Source of the DNA: an uncultured Clostridium sp.
GTDB taxonomy: Bacteria; Bacillota; Clostridia; Clostridiales; Clostridiaceae
DNA length: 9,087 nt
NCBI RefSeq assembly: GCF_934754915.1
Contig: NZ_CAKVKB010000129.1
Span: 1-9,087, forward strand
Direction: 5' to 3'
Both the position numbers and the translations under genes were made by a program. A model generated the notes under the pieces. The model saw nothing but the letters and a program-made list of their open reading frames with translations. It did no database searches and had not been told where the DNA came from. Positions within the stretch are counted from its first letter, which is position 1. Each line of letters begins with the position of its first letter. This document shows positions 1 through 7,176 of the stretch, one piece after another.

Positions 1-653
1 AAGTAATCCTTTTTTAAATTGATTATTATTTCGTTTAAATCTTCAATATGCTTTCTATCTTTTTTTCTAGATGGAAGATATCCATTATGTTCATCAGAAT
101 CTTTTTTAGAAGAATATTCTTGAGAATTATTTCTCATATGTTTTTTATAAATATGATTTTTGTTATTTTTTGTTTTATTTGATAAATTGTCTTTTTTGTT
201 ATCAGATATTTTATTGCTTAGAACATCTGCATTTTCAGATATAATTTTTGTGTAATCTGAATCTGCCATGTTAACAAGACCGTCAAAATTTCCTATGTGT
301 TTTTTTGTTTTAGCATCTTTATTATTATCAATATATTTTGTTTTATTTGATAAAGTATTGTTTTCAGAAATATTATTTTCTTTATCATCAGATATTTCTT
401 CATTAAAACTGTCCGTATCTTTATTTCCTATATCTACATAATCTGATTCCAGCATATTAACAACATCATCAAAGCTTAAATTTTCATCCTGAGCTTCAAA
501 ATTTTCATTGCTGGAAAAGGTATTTATAAGGTCGAAAGCTTTCCCAATAAGTGAAGACTTTGAAGTCTTTTTAGATGAATTTTTTAAATCAGAATTTTTT
601 TGGGATTTAGAGTCTTTTTTATCTTTACCTGTATCTGATTTATACATAGACAT
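1..653 (-). CDS. Lys/Asn/Ser/Asp-rich repeat protein, C-terminus cut by window edge
   Basis: I do not recognise this protein. The frame is open for 217 codons from the ATG at 653-651 to the left edge, with no stop, so the C-terminus is missing. The start overlaps the stop of the upstream gene (TAATG), which implies translational coupling; only a weak GAG-type SD is visible. The sequence is strongly hydrophilic and low in complexity, with no signal peptide or membrane segment. Its N-terminus is a basic, serine-rich tract (residues 5-34) followed by a short amphipathic stretch (SLIGKAFDLINTF, 34-46). Two imperfect copies of a unit follow: FDDVVNMLESDY (61-72) and FDGLVNMADSDY (123-134), each later followed by an LSNKTK motif (101-106 and 157-162). 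It is the third gene of the minus-strand operon, so it probably works with the large protein and the chaperone-like protein upstream. A linker, adaptor or disordered secreted substrate is possible, but this is inference only. Confidence 0.8.
   Translation of the reverse strand, partial: MSMYKSDTGKDKKDSKSQKNSDLKNSSKKTSKSSLIGKAFDLINTFSSNENFEAQDENLSFDDVVNMLESDYVDIGNKDTDSFNEEISDDKENNISENNTLSNKTKYIDNNKDAKTKKHIGNFDGLVNMADSDYTKIISENADVLSNKISDNKKDNLSNKTKNNKNHIYKKHMRNNSQEYSSKKDSDEHNGYLPSRKKDRKHIEDLNEIIINLKKDY
168..473 (-). repeat. two imperfect tandem repeat units inside the low-complexity gene
   Basis: The two copies encode FDDVVNMLESDY...LSNKTK (nt 473-336) and FDGLVNMADSDY...LSNKTK (nt 287-168). 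The similarity is also visible in the DNA: the plus strand carries TTTGATAAA at 179-187 and again at 347-355, and two similar TAATCTGA-containing stretches near 252 and 438. The two units are about 118 and 102 codons-worth of related but not identical text, offset by 56 to 62 residues, which indicates an old internal duplication. Confidence 0.6.
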
Positions 654-1210
654 TAATAATTGCTTAGCTCAAAAGCAAGCTGTTTAAATGTTTTTTTGCC
701 ACGACAGATATCGTCAATATGTGGATTATATATGGAAATTGTTATTTGAAATAATTCTGCTATTTTATCAAAAATATTTGTTTCTAAATCATAACTGTTT
801 GTAGATACAGCTTGAACAGTTCTTAGTATTATCTCATTGTTATTATTAATGCTTAAAAATCCTACAGGAAGTTGATTATTAATAAAGTTAAGAGATTTTT
901 CAAGAACACTCATTGTGTTCATTTGAGGTTTTGAAGGAAGAACTGCATAAACTTGAAGCAATACAGTATCGAGTCCCATTTCTTCAGCAGCAATTGGAAT
1001 AAAAGTGAAAGAGAAAACCATTGGGTTCGATTCATCTCCAAAATTCACTACAAGAGTATCTGCTCCTACATCTTTACCTCTCTTTAAAAGAAGGGTTTCA
1101 TATCCTGACATGGAAAAGTGTTTATCTAATATATTAAGATAATTTAAAGTGATATTATAAAAAAAATCTGGAATTTTATCAAAATCGTTGTTATTAGTAT
1201 CATTATTCAT
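653..1210 (-). CDS. putative chaperone-like protein (YbjN/type III secretion chaperone-like layout)
   Basis: This 185-aa acidic, soluble protein has no signal peptide or membrane segment. A good SD (AAAGGA) lies about 9 nt before the ATG at 1210. The order of predicted elements is an N-terminal helix (about 14-33), a beta-rich stretch (39-92), a helix (98-112), then strands LPVGFLSIN and EIILRTVQAVS (114-136), and a long C-terminal helix (142-158). Proteins of the YbjN and CesT-type secretion chaperone families have a similar order, including a 'helix, P-G-F, short turn, EI-L-R' stretch. The match is by eye and remote, so the fold is inferred. The gene lies 25 nt after the 1205-aa gene and overlaps the next gene, so all three are probably cotranscribed. 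Small acidic chaperones are often encoded beside their large secreted client, so the 1205-aa protein is the obvious candidate partner. An unrelated accessory protein cannot be excluded. Confidence 0.7.
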   Translation of the reverse strand: MNNDTNNNDFDKIPDFFYNITLNYLNILDKHFSMSGYETLLLKRGKDVGADTLVVNFGDESNPMVFSFTFIPIAAEEMGLDTVLLQVYAVLPSKPQMNTMSVLEKSLNFINNQLPVGFLSINNNNEIILRTVQAVSTNSYDLETNIFDKIAELFQITISIYNPHIDDICRGKKTFKQLAFELSNY

Positions 1211-1235
1211 TAAAATTCATCCTTTCTAAAATAAA

Positions 1236-4200
1236 TTACTCACGTTTCTGTAATGAGGTGAATAATAATCGGAACATTGTACCTACATCACCATTACACT
1301 TGATTAATTCTTTTACTGATGTACCTGAAGCAATTATATGAGATTCTAATAGAGTATATCGTTCTTTCAGTTTATTCGTATCATCTTTATGTTTTTTCTT
1401 TTCTTGAGCAGTAGCAGTAGGAGATAATTTTGGTACAAGTGGAAGAGTTGCTAAATTATTTAATATACCTGCTGATATTTTAGCATATCTTATTTGTTTA
1501 TTTCTAGTGTTGTTAGGGTTGTCAGGCTGTTTATCTCTGTACCATTGTTTTATGTTCCTAGCAGCAGCAGCTCCAAGTCCTATTCCAGCAGAGGCAGCTT
1601 TTGCTCCCATTTTAGTCATTGTCAGAGCCATGATTGCATGTGGTTCTGGAATAGTAGTAGCTAATAATCCAGTAATATCTCCACAAAGATTTAATATATC
1701 CTGTGTGATTTTTAATTCGGTCCTGTTTCTACGCTTTTTATTTATTTGTTCAAGTTCGTCTGTTATGAAAATATCCATATATTGTGAGCGTTGTTCTAGG
1801 TATTGTTTAAGAAGAGTATTTTCGTTTTCTGTTCTTCTAATACCTTTAAATTGTAAGTTGTTTATTTTTTTGTTTAAGGCATCTAGATCAGCTGCACGAT
1901 CTTTTTTATTTTTATTAACAGTATAAGTAGTTTTCAAATGTTTTTTCATATTAAACATTTTAAAGACTTGAATTTCATATTTTGCAAATTTTATTATATC
2001 CATTAACAATTTAATTGAAGTACTGAATACGCTTATTGCAGAAGAGATTATAGGTATAGGAGCTTTTTCAAATATCTCGGAAAGAGATTTAAAAATACCG
2101 TTACCAGCATCTAAAAGGTCCAAAAGCTTGTCTATTATATCTCCAACATTCATGCCTTCTCTCTTTTTTATATGATTCCAGTATTCTGGAATTTGTTCCC
2201 TAAGAGCTTTAGCAAAATCAAATGATGATGATATCATACTAAATATAGCTCCTGAGTCTTTTAAACCTTGTCCGACTTTTGAGTCATCACCATATTTTTG
2301 TTTGTTTGCATTTTCTCCTATAATCTGCGATAAAGATATAACAGAAGAAGCAGAAGAACTTAAAGAAGATAGTACACCTAAAAATTCACTGTTAATAACA
2401 TCTGCAAAATTATGAATGTCAGAGTTATAGTATTCTTTGATGGATATGGCAAGATTTATAAGAGAAGCAGCAGAACCAAAACTTGAAATTGTCAAATCAT
2501 ATGCATCTTTATTAAAGCTCAGTTCTTCTGAAACTTTAAGTCCTGAATTTCCTACTGAATCTACAATGCCATTAGACTCCTCAATATAATCCCAGCCTGA
2601 TTCTGAATCTTCTAATGATAAATCTAAATTATCACCTAAATCATCAGATAAAATTGTAGAAAGAATATCATCTGCTTCCTGTTCTGTAGTGTATGTAGAT
2701 ACAGCATTTGCACTTATAAAACCTTCAGTATATCTGAGGTCTTGTCCTACATATTCAATTTTAAGGTAATGGGTATTTTTTCCCTTAGAATCTTTATGAT
2801 ATGTAAAGACAGGTTCAGTGTTTGTACCAGTTGTACTAGCAGAAGGAGTATTGTTTAATGATTCATTTAAAACAAGACGTATTTTAGCACCTTTTTTTAG
2901 AACACCTGCTCCTTTACTTTTTTGAGAGCCTGCACTAATAAATTTAATGCTATTTCCATCAGCAGGATATACATTGGCTTTATCTCGTATTACTGTTGCC
3001 ATCATAGTTTTTGGCTTTTCAGTAGAAAATGTATTAGTAGTTGAAAGTTCAACTCCATCTACATTAGAGATTTTAGGCTGTTCATAAAGCCTGTCATAAA
3101 TATTTTTTATTCTTTTTCGTTCAAGTGGAAAGGCTTCAACCCATTTATATATACTATCAAAATCATCTAAATCTTTTATGTTATCAGCTATTTCCTGCTC
3201 AGACATAAAAGCAGGGTTTTTGTATAAGTTTGAATATTTAGTATCTGTAGATTTTATATCACTTCTGCTTCGTACAGTCTTTTCTAAAGTTTCAATGGAT
3301 TTTGTATCATCATTAGATGCATTCTTTATAGCTTGTGTATGGTTTGCTTCTTCAAGTACTGATTCCTCATTAGTTGTAACAAATGATACAAAATCAGAAT
3401 TTACATAACCGTGCAATATTTTAGAACCTGATAAACAAAAAATAGGAAGATATTTTTTATTTTCATATTTTAAAAAATCAAATTTAAGTTCATTTGTATT
3501 GCCTGAAAGGGCTTTGATTTTAACTTTAACAAAATCATTTTCATGAAGGTCTGCAACTCTTGTAAGAGTAGTGCCATCTTTAATATAAACATTAACATTC
3601 TTCTTTGTTATTTTAGCTAATAATGTTTGAGGTTTTTTAGTTGACAATTCCAAATCACTGTCAGGAAGTTGAGCAGGAGAATTATCACTTTTTTTAACTG
3701 TTTTTTTCAAATTTTGTTTCTTGAATTTATTATATATTTCAGATAATCGTTTCTGATGTATATAATAGGCATCAATCCATTTTTCACATTCTGTCCAATA
3801 ATTTGCAACTGTTTGACTTAGATTTACAAATATATCGTAGATTTCCTTATCGCTTAATAAAGCAGGATTTGGAAGATTGGTCACAGTATCGTTTAATTTA
3901 AAAGAATCATTTGCTGACTGTTCAGCTGCAACAGACTCTCTTTTTTTGGTGAATAATCCATATCTTACAGAACGCAATAATTCGTTAGTTGTTGAAGCTA
4001 GATTTTCAGTAAATTCTTCTGAAGAGTCTATTGTGGAAAGCAAATTCATTGTGTAGCCTTTAAAGGTTAAGTTTTTAGTTTTTACATATGCTGTTTTTTC
4101 AGTGGTAGTTTTATTGCGAAAATCTTGTCCAGCTACATATTTTATTTGTACGTAAGTTTCTTTTTTATAAGTTTTAACTTGTAGTGCGCTGTCAGAAACA

Positions 4201-4853
4201 GTAACAGTTGTATCTTTAGGAATAGTAGATATCTTTTTAAAGCTATTCTTAGTAAAATTAAACTCATAAAGCCCTGCATCAGATTTTGAGATGATTGCTC
4301 TGGGAACGTTTGTTTCTTTTGAATATTCGTTTTCGTCAGGATTAGAAAGATAATGGTCATATAAATCCATAAGACGAATATGTTCCCATTTAGGACATGC
4401 AGAAATCCAGTCTAATGCATTTTCTTTAAGTTTTTTAAAATTTTCTACAATATCAAAATCACTCATGTTGTGTGGCTGTTTAAAATGGGCTTTAACCGTA
4501 CTGAGACCAAATATATCAGTATCTTTCTTTTGGGTTTTATCATAAGTGGAAAGATAAGAATCAGTTTTTGTAATATCTATTATTTCCTTTAATTCTGTTT
4601 CGAAACCAGTAACTTCAGTATCAACTGTATTGAGATTTAATTCTGATGTATCAAACTGTTGCTGAGTCTGCTCAATCTGTTCATCTATTTGAGGATCAGA
4701 ATCTTTCAAGGTATTTTTCTGTTCCTGTAACTGTCTTAATTTTTCACGTAATTCTACACGTTCCCTTTCAAGGTTCTTTTGTTCAGTTTTTTTTCTTAAA
4801 TATTCTAATTTTTTTTGGTTATATTTTTCAATAGTATCTGAAAGTGGCAACAT
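1236..4853 (-). CDS. large modular protein of unknown function, candidate eCIS cargo or accessory protein
   Basis: This 1205-aa protein has a strong SD (AAGGAGGG) just before the ATG at 4853. Residues 8-95 form a charged coiled coil. Three copies of a composite module follow. Each begins with a helical unit with the pattern (M/L)S-x-x-(D/E)I...W...(A/Y)...R(L/I)...(L/I)Y (about 129-170, 332-378 and 550-590). Each then has a beta-rich segment resembling bacterial SH3 domains (about 186-264, 410-492 and 615-721); the last two contain N-V-Y-x-(K/A)-D-G, and the first and third contain (I/E)YV-GQD-R. An acidic linker lies at 723-760. The C-terminal part (about 780-1205) is helical with long apolar stretches (789-805, 823-848, 905-955, 1056-1068 and 1072-1100, the last Ala/Gly-rich). 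There is no signal peptide. It heads a minus-strand operon divergent from the sheath operon, so release by the injection system is plausible. Apolar helices recall translocation or pore-forming regions, but no catalytic motif is visible. The toxin role is inference. Confidence 0.85.
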   Translation of the reverse strand: MLPLSDTIEKYNQKKLEYLRKKTEQKNLERERVELREKLRQLQEQKNTLKDSDPQIDEQIEQTQQQFDTSELNLNTVDTEVTGFETELKEIIDITKTDSYLSTYDKTQKKDTDIFGLSTVKAHFKQPHNMSDFDIVENFKKLKENALDWISACPKWEHIRLMDLYDHYLSNPDENEYSKETNVPRAIISKSDAGLYEFNFTKNSFKKISTIPKDTTVTVSDSALQVKTYKKETYVQIKYVAGQDFRNKTTTEKTAYVKTKNLTFKGYTMNLLSTIDSSEEFTENLASTTNELLRSVRYGLFTKKRESVAAEQSANDSFKLNDTVTNLPNPALLSDKEIYDIFVNLSQTVANYWTECEKWIDAYYIHQKRLSEIYNKFKKQNLKKTVKKSDNSPAQLPDSDLELSTKKPQTLLAKITKKNVNVYIKDGTTLTRVADLHENDFVKVKIKALSGNTNELKFDFLKYENKKYLPIFCLSGSKILHGYVNSDFVSFVTTNEESVLEEANHTQAIKNASNDDTKSIETLEKTVRSRSDIKSTDTKYSNLYKNPAFMSEQEIADNIKDLDDFDSIYKWVEAFPLERKRIKNIYDRLYEQPKISNVDGVELSTTNTFSTEKPKTMMATVIRDKANVYPADGNSIKFISAGSQKSKGAGVLKKGAKIRLVLNESLNNTPSASTTGTNTEPVFTYHKDSKGKNTHYLKIEYVGQDLRYTEGFISANAVSTYTTEQEADDILSTILSDDLGDNLDLSLEDSESGWDYIEESNGIVDSVGNSGLKVSEELSFNKDAYDLTISSFGSAASLINLAISIKEYYNSDIHNFADVINSEFLGVLSSLSSSASSVISLSQIIGENANKQKYGDDSKVGQGLKDSGAIFSMISSSFDFAKALREQIPEYWNHIKKREGMNVGDIIDKLLDLLDAGNGIFKSLSEIFEKAPIPIISSAISVFSTSIKLLMDIIKFAKYEIQVFKMFNMKKHLKTTYTVNKNKKDRAADLDALNKKINNLQFKGIRRTENENTLLKQYLEQRSQYMDIFITDELEQINKKRRNRTELKITQDILNLCGDITGLLATTIPEPHAIMALTMTKMGAKAASAGIGLGAAAARNIKQWYRDKQPDNPNNTRNKQIRYAKISAGILNNLATLPLVPKLSPTATAQEKKKHKDDTNKLKERYTLLESHIIASGTSVKELIKCNGDVGTMFRLLFTSLQKRE

Positions 4854-5145
4854 AATCCCTCCTTTTCTATTTCTGTATGTTTCAACTATAAAACTCAGTG
4901 TAATTGCAGTTTTTATCTTAGATTATGTTTTCATAATATAATTTAAAATTAAGATAAGCTTATTTATGTATATATGTTTTAAAATAATAAAACTACATAA
5001 TAATTAAGGAAATCTCTGTTAAGGTTTCATTTTTCATTGTCAATTGGAATAAATTTAATAAAATCCATTTTTAGAAGAACAATGCATTTTACATAAAAAG
5101 ATAAAACACCCATCATGATTTTATTATATTGAATGAAGGAAATAA

Positions 5146-5229
5146 TTACCCCACATAAAAATGTAGTAATTTAACAAAAAGTAATATTTTTTGTAATAAG
5201 TATAAAAACTACATCTTTATGTGGGGTAA
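5146..5229. repeat. 84-bp inverted-repeat element with 22-bp arms
   Basis: The left arm is TTACCCCACATAAA (5146-5159), A5160, then ATGTAGT (5161-5167). The right arm is ACTACAT (5208-5214), C5215, then TTTATGTGGGGTAA (5216-5229). The arms are complementary at 21 of 22 positions, with a single A/C mismatch. The 40-bp centre contains a second short inverted repeat, ACAAAAA (5174-5180) and TTTTTGT (5188-5194). It also has a promoter-like pair, TTAACA (5171-5176) and TAATAA (5194-5199), 17 nt apart and reading toward the sheath gene. It has no T-tract in the position of an intrinsic terminator. It could be an invertible switch, a short non-autonomous mobile element, a regulator binding site or an RNA hairpin; the sequence alone does not decide. 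Confidence 0.9.
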
Positions 5230-5242
5230 AATATAAAAAAAA

Positions 5243-5271
5243 TTGATATTATAATAGCATAGAAGAATAAT
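5243..5271 (+). promoter_or_regulatory. candidate housekeeping-sigma promoter for the sheath operon
   Basis: TTGATA (5243-5248) and AATAAT (5266-5271) are separated by 17 nt, each matching five of six consensus bases. This would give a leader of about 120 nt before the sheath start. The region is so AT-rich that such matches can arise by chance, and a TATAAT at 5250-5255 without a good -35 is also present. Confidence 0.4.
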
Positions 5272-5354
5272 TTATAAAATTTTACTTGAAAATTAATACT
5301 TGTAATAAATTATTTTTATATTTATTAATGATAAATTTAGTTTACGAATAAGAA

Positions 5355-5402
5355 AGGGGGAACGAGATTTTGTCATAGGATGGCAGAATCGCAACAATTA
5401 TG
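5355..5402 (+). promoter_or_regulatory. split ribosome binding site: SD separated from the sheath ATG by a hairpin
   Basis: The only good SD, AAGGGGG (5354-5360), lies 39 nt before the sheath ATG at 5400, too far for normal initiation. Between them, GATTTTGTCA (5366-5375) and TGGCAGAATC (5381-5390) can form a 10-bp stem (two G-U pairs) with a 5-nt TAGGA loop. Folding removes 25 nt and leaves an effective spacing of about 14 nt. The hairpin also contains an out-of-frame ATG at 5380. Phage T4 gene 25 is a known case in which a hairpin brings a distant SD near its start codon. Confidence 0.55.
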
Positions 5403-7136
5403 GCTGAATATTTATCACCAGGAGTATATGTTGAAGAATTTGAATCAGGTACTGTTCCTATGGAAGGGGTAGGAACAAGTACAGCGGGTTTTATTGGAGT
5501 TACAGAAAGAGGAAATATTGAAGGTTTGCCAGAATTAGTAACTAGTTTTGCTGATTTCAAGAGAAAATTTGGAGGATATTTATCAGAAAGTGAATTTGGT
5601 GAATATAGATTTTTACCATATGCAGTAGAACATTTCTTTGTAAATGGTGGTTCAAGAGCATTTATTGCCCGTGTAATGCCATCAAATTCAAAGTGTGCAC
5701 AAGCTTTTGTACCTTCAAAAGAAGAAGCAGTATTAAAGTTTGAAGCAAAGAATCCAGGAAATTGGGGAAATGACATAAAAGCAGTAATTACACCAGTAAG
5801 TAAAGCAAAAACTCAAATTTTATCTGAAGAAGAAGGTGCTTCAGGTAAAAGATACAAGGTCAAAAGTGGAGATGGATTTAATGCTGGAGATATTGTAGTA
5901 TTTTCTGACGGAAAAGAAGAAATATATAATATTGTAAGCAAATCTCAAGATAATTACATTGAATTTGAGAAAGATTTTGAAATAGATGTAGTTGATAAAA
6001 ATATTATACCTAAAAAGGTAATTTCAACTTGTGAATTTAGTATTGAAATAAGATACAATGATATTGTAGAAACATATGAAAATGTATCATTCAATGAACA
6101 GGCAGCAAATTATGTTGATAAGAAAACATCAAAGTCTGAACTAGTTGTTATAAATTATGTAGGAAAATATCCAGAAGAAACAGAATCACCATTTGCTATG
6201 TTGAGTGAAGAAAAAGACTTAGAAGTTTTAAAGGTTGATTTTGTAGATGGAAGCAATGGTTCAGCAAATAAGCTTGCTCCAGATGATTTTATAGGTGTGG
6301 ATAATGGTCCAGGAAAGAGAACTGGAATTCAAGCGTTCATAGATAACGATGTGGTAAGCATAATGGCAGTTCCAGGAGTTACAGACCCTAATGTTCAACT
6401 TATGCTTGTAGCTCATTGTGAAAATTTAGGAAGTAGATTTGCAGTATTAGATATTCCAAAAGATTTAAAGAAAGTTACAGATGTTTCTGCTCATAGAGAT
6501 ATAGTTGATTCTAATTATGCAGCAATGTATCATCCATGGCTTCAGGTATTTGATCCATTAGATAAGAAGACTATATCTATACCACCATCAGGATCAATGA
6601 TGGGTATATATGCTCGTTCTGATAATACTAGAGGAGTTCATAAAGCACCTGCTAATGAAGTAGTAAGAGGATGTACAGGCCTTGATTGTCAATACAACAA
6701 AGGTGAACAGGATATACTTAATCCAAAAGGTGTAAATTTAATAAGAAGTTTCCCAGGACAAGGAATAAGAGTATGGGGTGCTAGAACTTGTACATCTAAT
6801 GCACAATGGAAGTATATAAATGTAAGAAGATTATTCATATACATAGAAGAATCTATAAAGGCTAATACAAACTGGGTAGTATTTGAACCTAATGATGAGC
6901 TTTTATGGATAAGAGTGTCAAGGACAGTAGAAGCTTTCCTTACTACATTATGGAGAAATGGAGCTTTAGCTGGAACAACTACTGATGAAGCTTTCTTTGT
7001 AAATGTTGGAAGAGATACAATGTCACAGGATGATATAGACAATGGAAGACTTATTTGTGTAATTGGAGTTGCACCAGTAAAACCAGCTGAATTTGTAATA
7101 TTTAGAATAACTCAGAAGACTAATGAAAATGTATAA
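5400..7136 (+). CDS. contractile tail sheath protein (eCIS/phage-like)
   Basis: This 578-aa protein forms the contractile outer sheath that drives the inner tube through a target envelope. The N-terminus MAEYLSPGVYVEE followed by VGTSTAGFIGVTERG (24-38) is the sheath-family opening, involved in linking neighbouring subunits. The conserved C-terminal core is also present: ARTCTSNAQWKYINVRR (461-477), the helix FIYIEESI, WVVFEPND, and the closing strand with PAEFVIFRI (562-570). Residues about 130-260 form a Lys/Glu-rich, beta-rich insertion in the surface-exposed middle. That, and a length above the 350-500 aa of many small phage sheaths, fits eCIS sheaths. The start at 5400 is chosen from the family N-terminus, although its SD is unusually distant. 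It leads the operon; the tube gene follows 40 nt downstream. Cysteines occur at 99, 211, 340, 425, 430, 464 and 553; no function is assigned to them. Confidence 0.96.
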   Translation: MAEYLSPGVYVEEFESGTVPMEGVGTSTAGFIGVTERGNIEGLPELVTSFADFKRKFGGYLSESEFGEYRFLPYAVEHFFVNGGSRAFIARVMPSNSKCAQAFVPSKEEAVLKFEAKNPGNWGNDIKAVITPVSKAKTQILSEEEGASGKRYKVKSGDGFNAGDIVVFSDGKEEIYNIVSKSQDNYIEFEKDFEIDVVDKNIIPKKVISTCEFSIEIRYNDIVETYENVSFNEQAANYVDKKTSKSELVVINYVGKYPEETESPFAMLSEEKDLEVLKVDFVDGSNGSANKLAPDDFIGVDNGPGKRTGIQAFIDNDVVSIMAVPGVTDPNVQLMLVAHCENLGSRFAVLDIPKDLKKVTDVSAHRDIVDSNYAAMYHPWLQVFDPLDKKTISIPPSGSMMGIYARSDNTRGVHKAPANEVVRGCTGLDCQYNKGEQDILNPKGVNLIRSFPGQGIRVWGARTCTSNAQWKYINVRRLFIYIEESIKANTNWVVFEPNDELLWIRVSRTVEAFLTTLWRNGALAGTTTDEAFFVNVGRDTMSQDDIDNGRLICVIGVAPVKPAEFVIFRITQKTNENV

Positions 7137-7176
7137 TACTGAGGATTAAGAATTATTTTGAAAGGGGAAAGTTTTT

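Larger units (their letters stand above)
4854..5399. other. AT-rich divergent intergenic region
   Basis: This 546-bp stretch separates the start codons of the two divergent operons and contains no credible gene. It holds the SD of the 1205-aa gene at 4857-4864, an 84-bp inverted-repeat element at 5146-5229, a candidate promoter toward the sheath gene at 5243-5271, and the sheath gene's SD plus hairpin at 5355-5390. I could not find a convincing paired -35/-10 promoter for the minus-strand operon, although one must lie here if the operon is transcribed from its own start. Confidence 0.8.

Noticed and set aside
1507..1926. 139-codon plus-strand open frame
   Set aside because: It is antisense to the coding sequence of the 1205-aa protein, has no SD and reads as an artefact of its codon bias. 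Other open frames antisense to the sheath, tube and large genes were rejected for the same reason.
4142..4360. 72-codon minus-strand open frame within the 1205-aa gene
   Set aside because: It lies in another frame of a well-supported gene, with no SD and no recognisable protein features.
4954..4963. ATAAGCTTAT palindrome in the intergenic region
   Set aside because: A 10-bp palindrome in such AT-rich DNA is expected by chance and has no partner features around it.
5038..5043. TGTCAA, a perfect minus-strand -35 (TTGACA) for the 1205-aa operon
   Set aside because: No acceptable -10 exists with a 15-19 nt spacer; the best hexamers match at about three of six positions.
5133..5174. 13-codon frame starting ATGAAGGAAATA that runs into the inverted repeat
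   Set aside because: It has no SD and is very short; the coding potential is not supported.
5366..5390. Hairpin before the sheath start as a terminator
   Set aside because: It has no T-tract after the stem, and its placement between SD and ATG fits translational control better.
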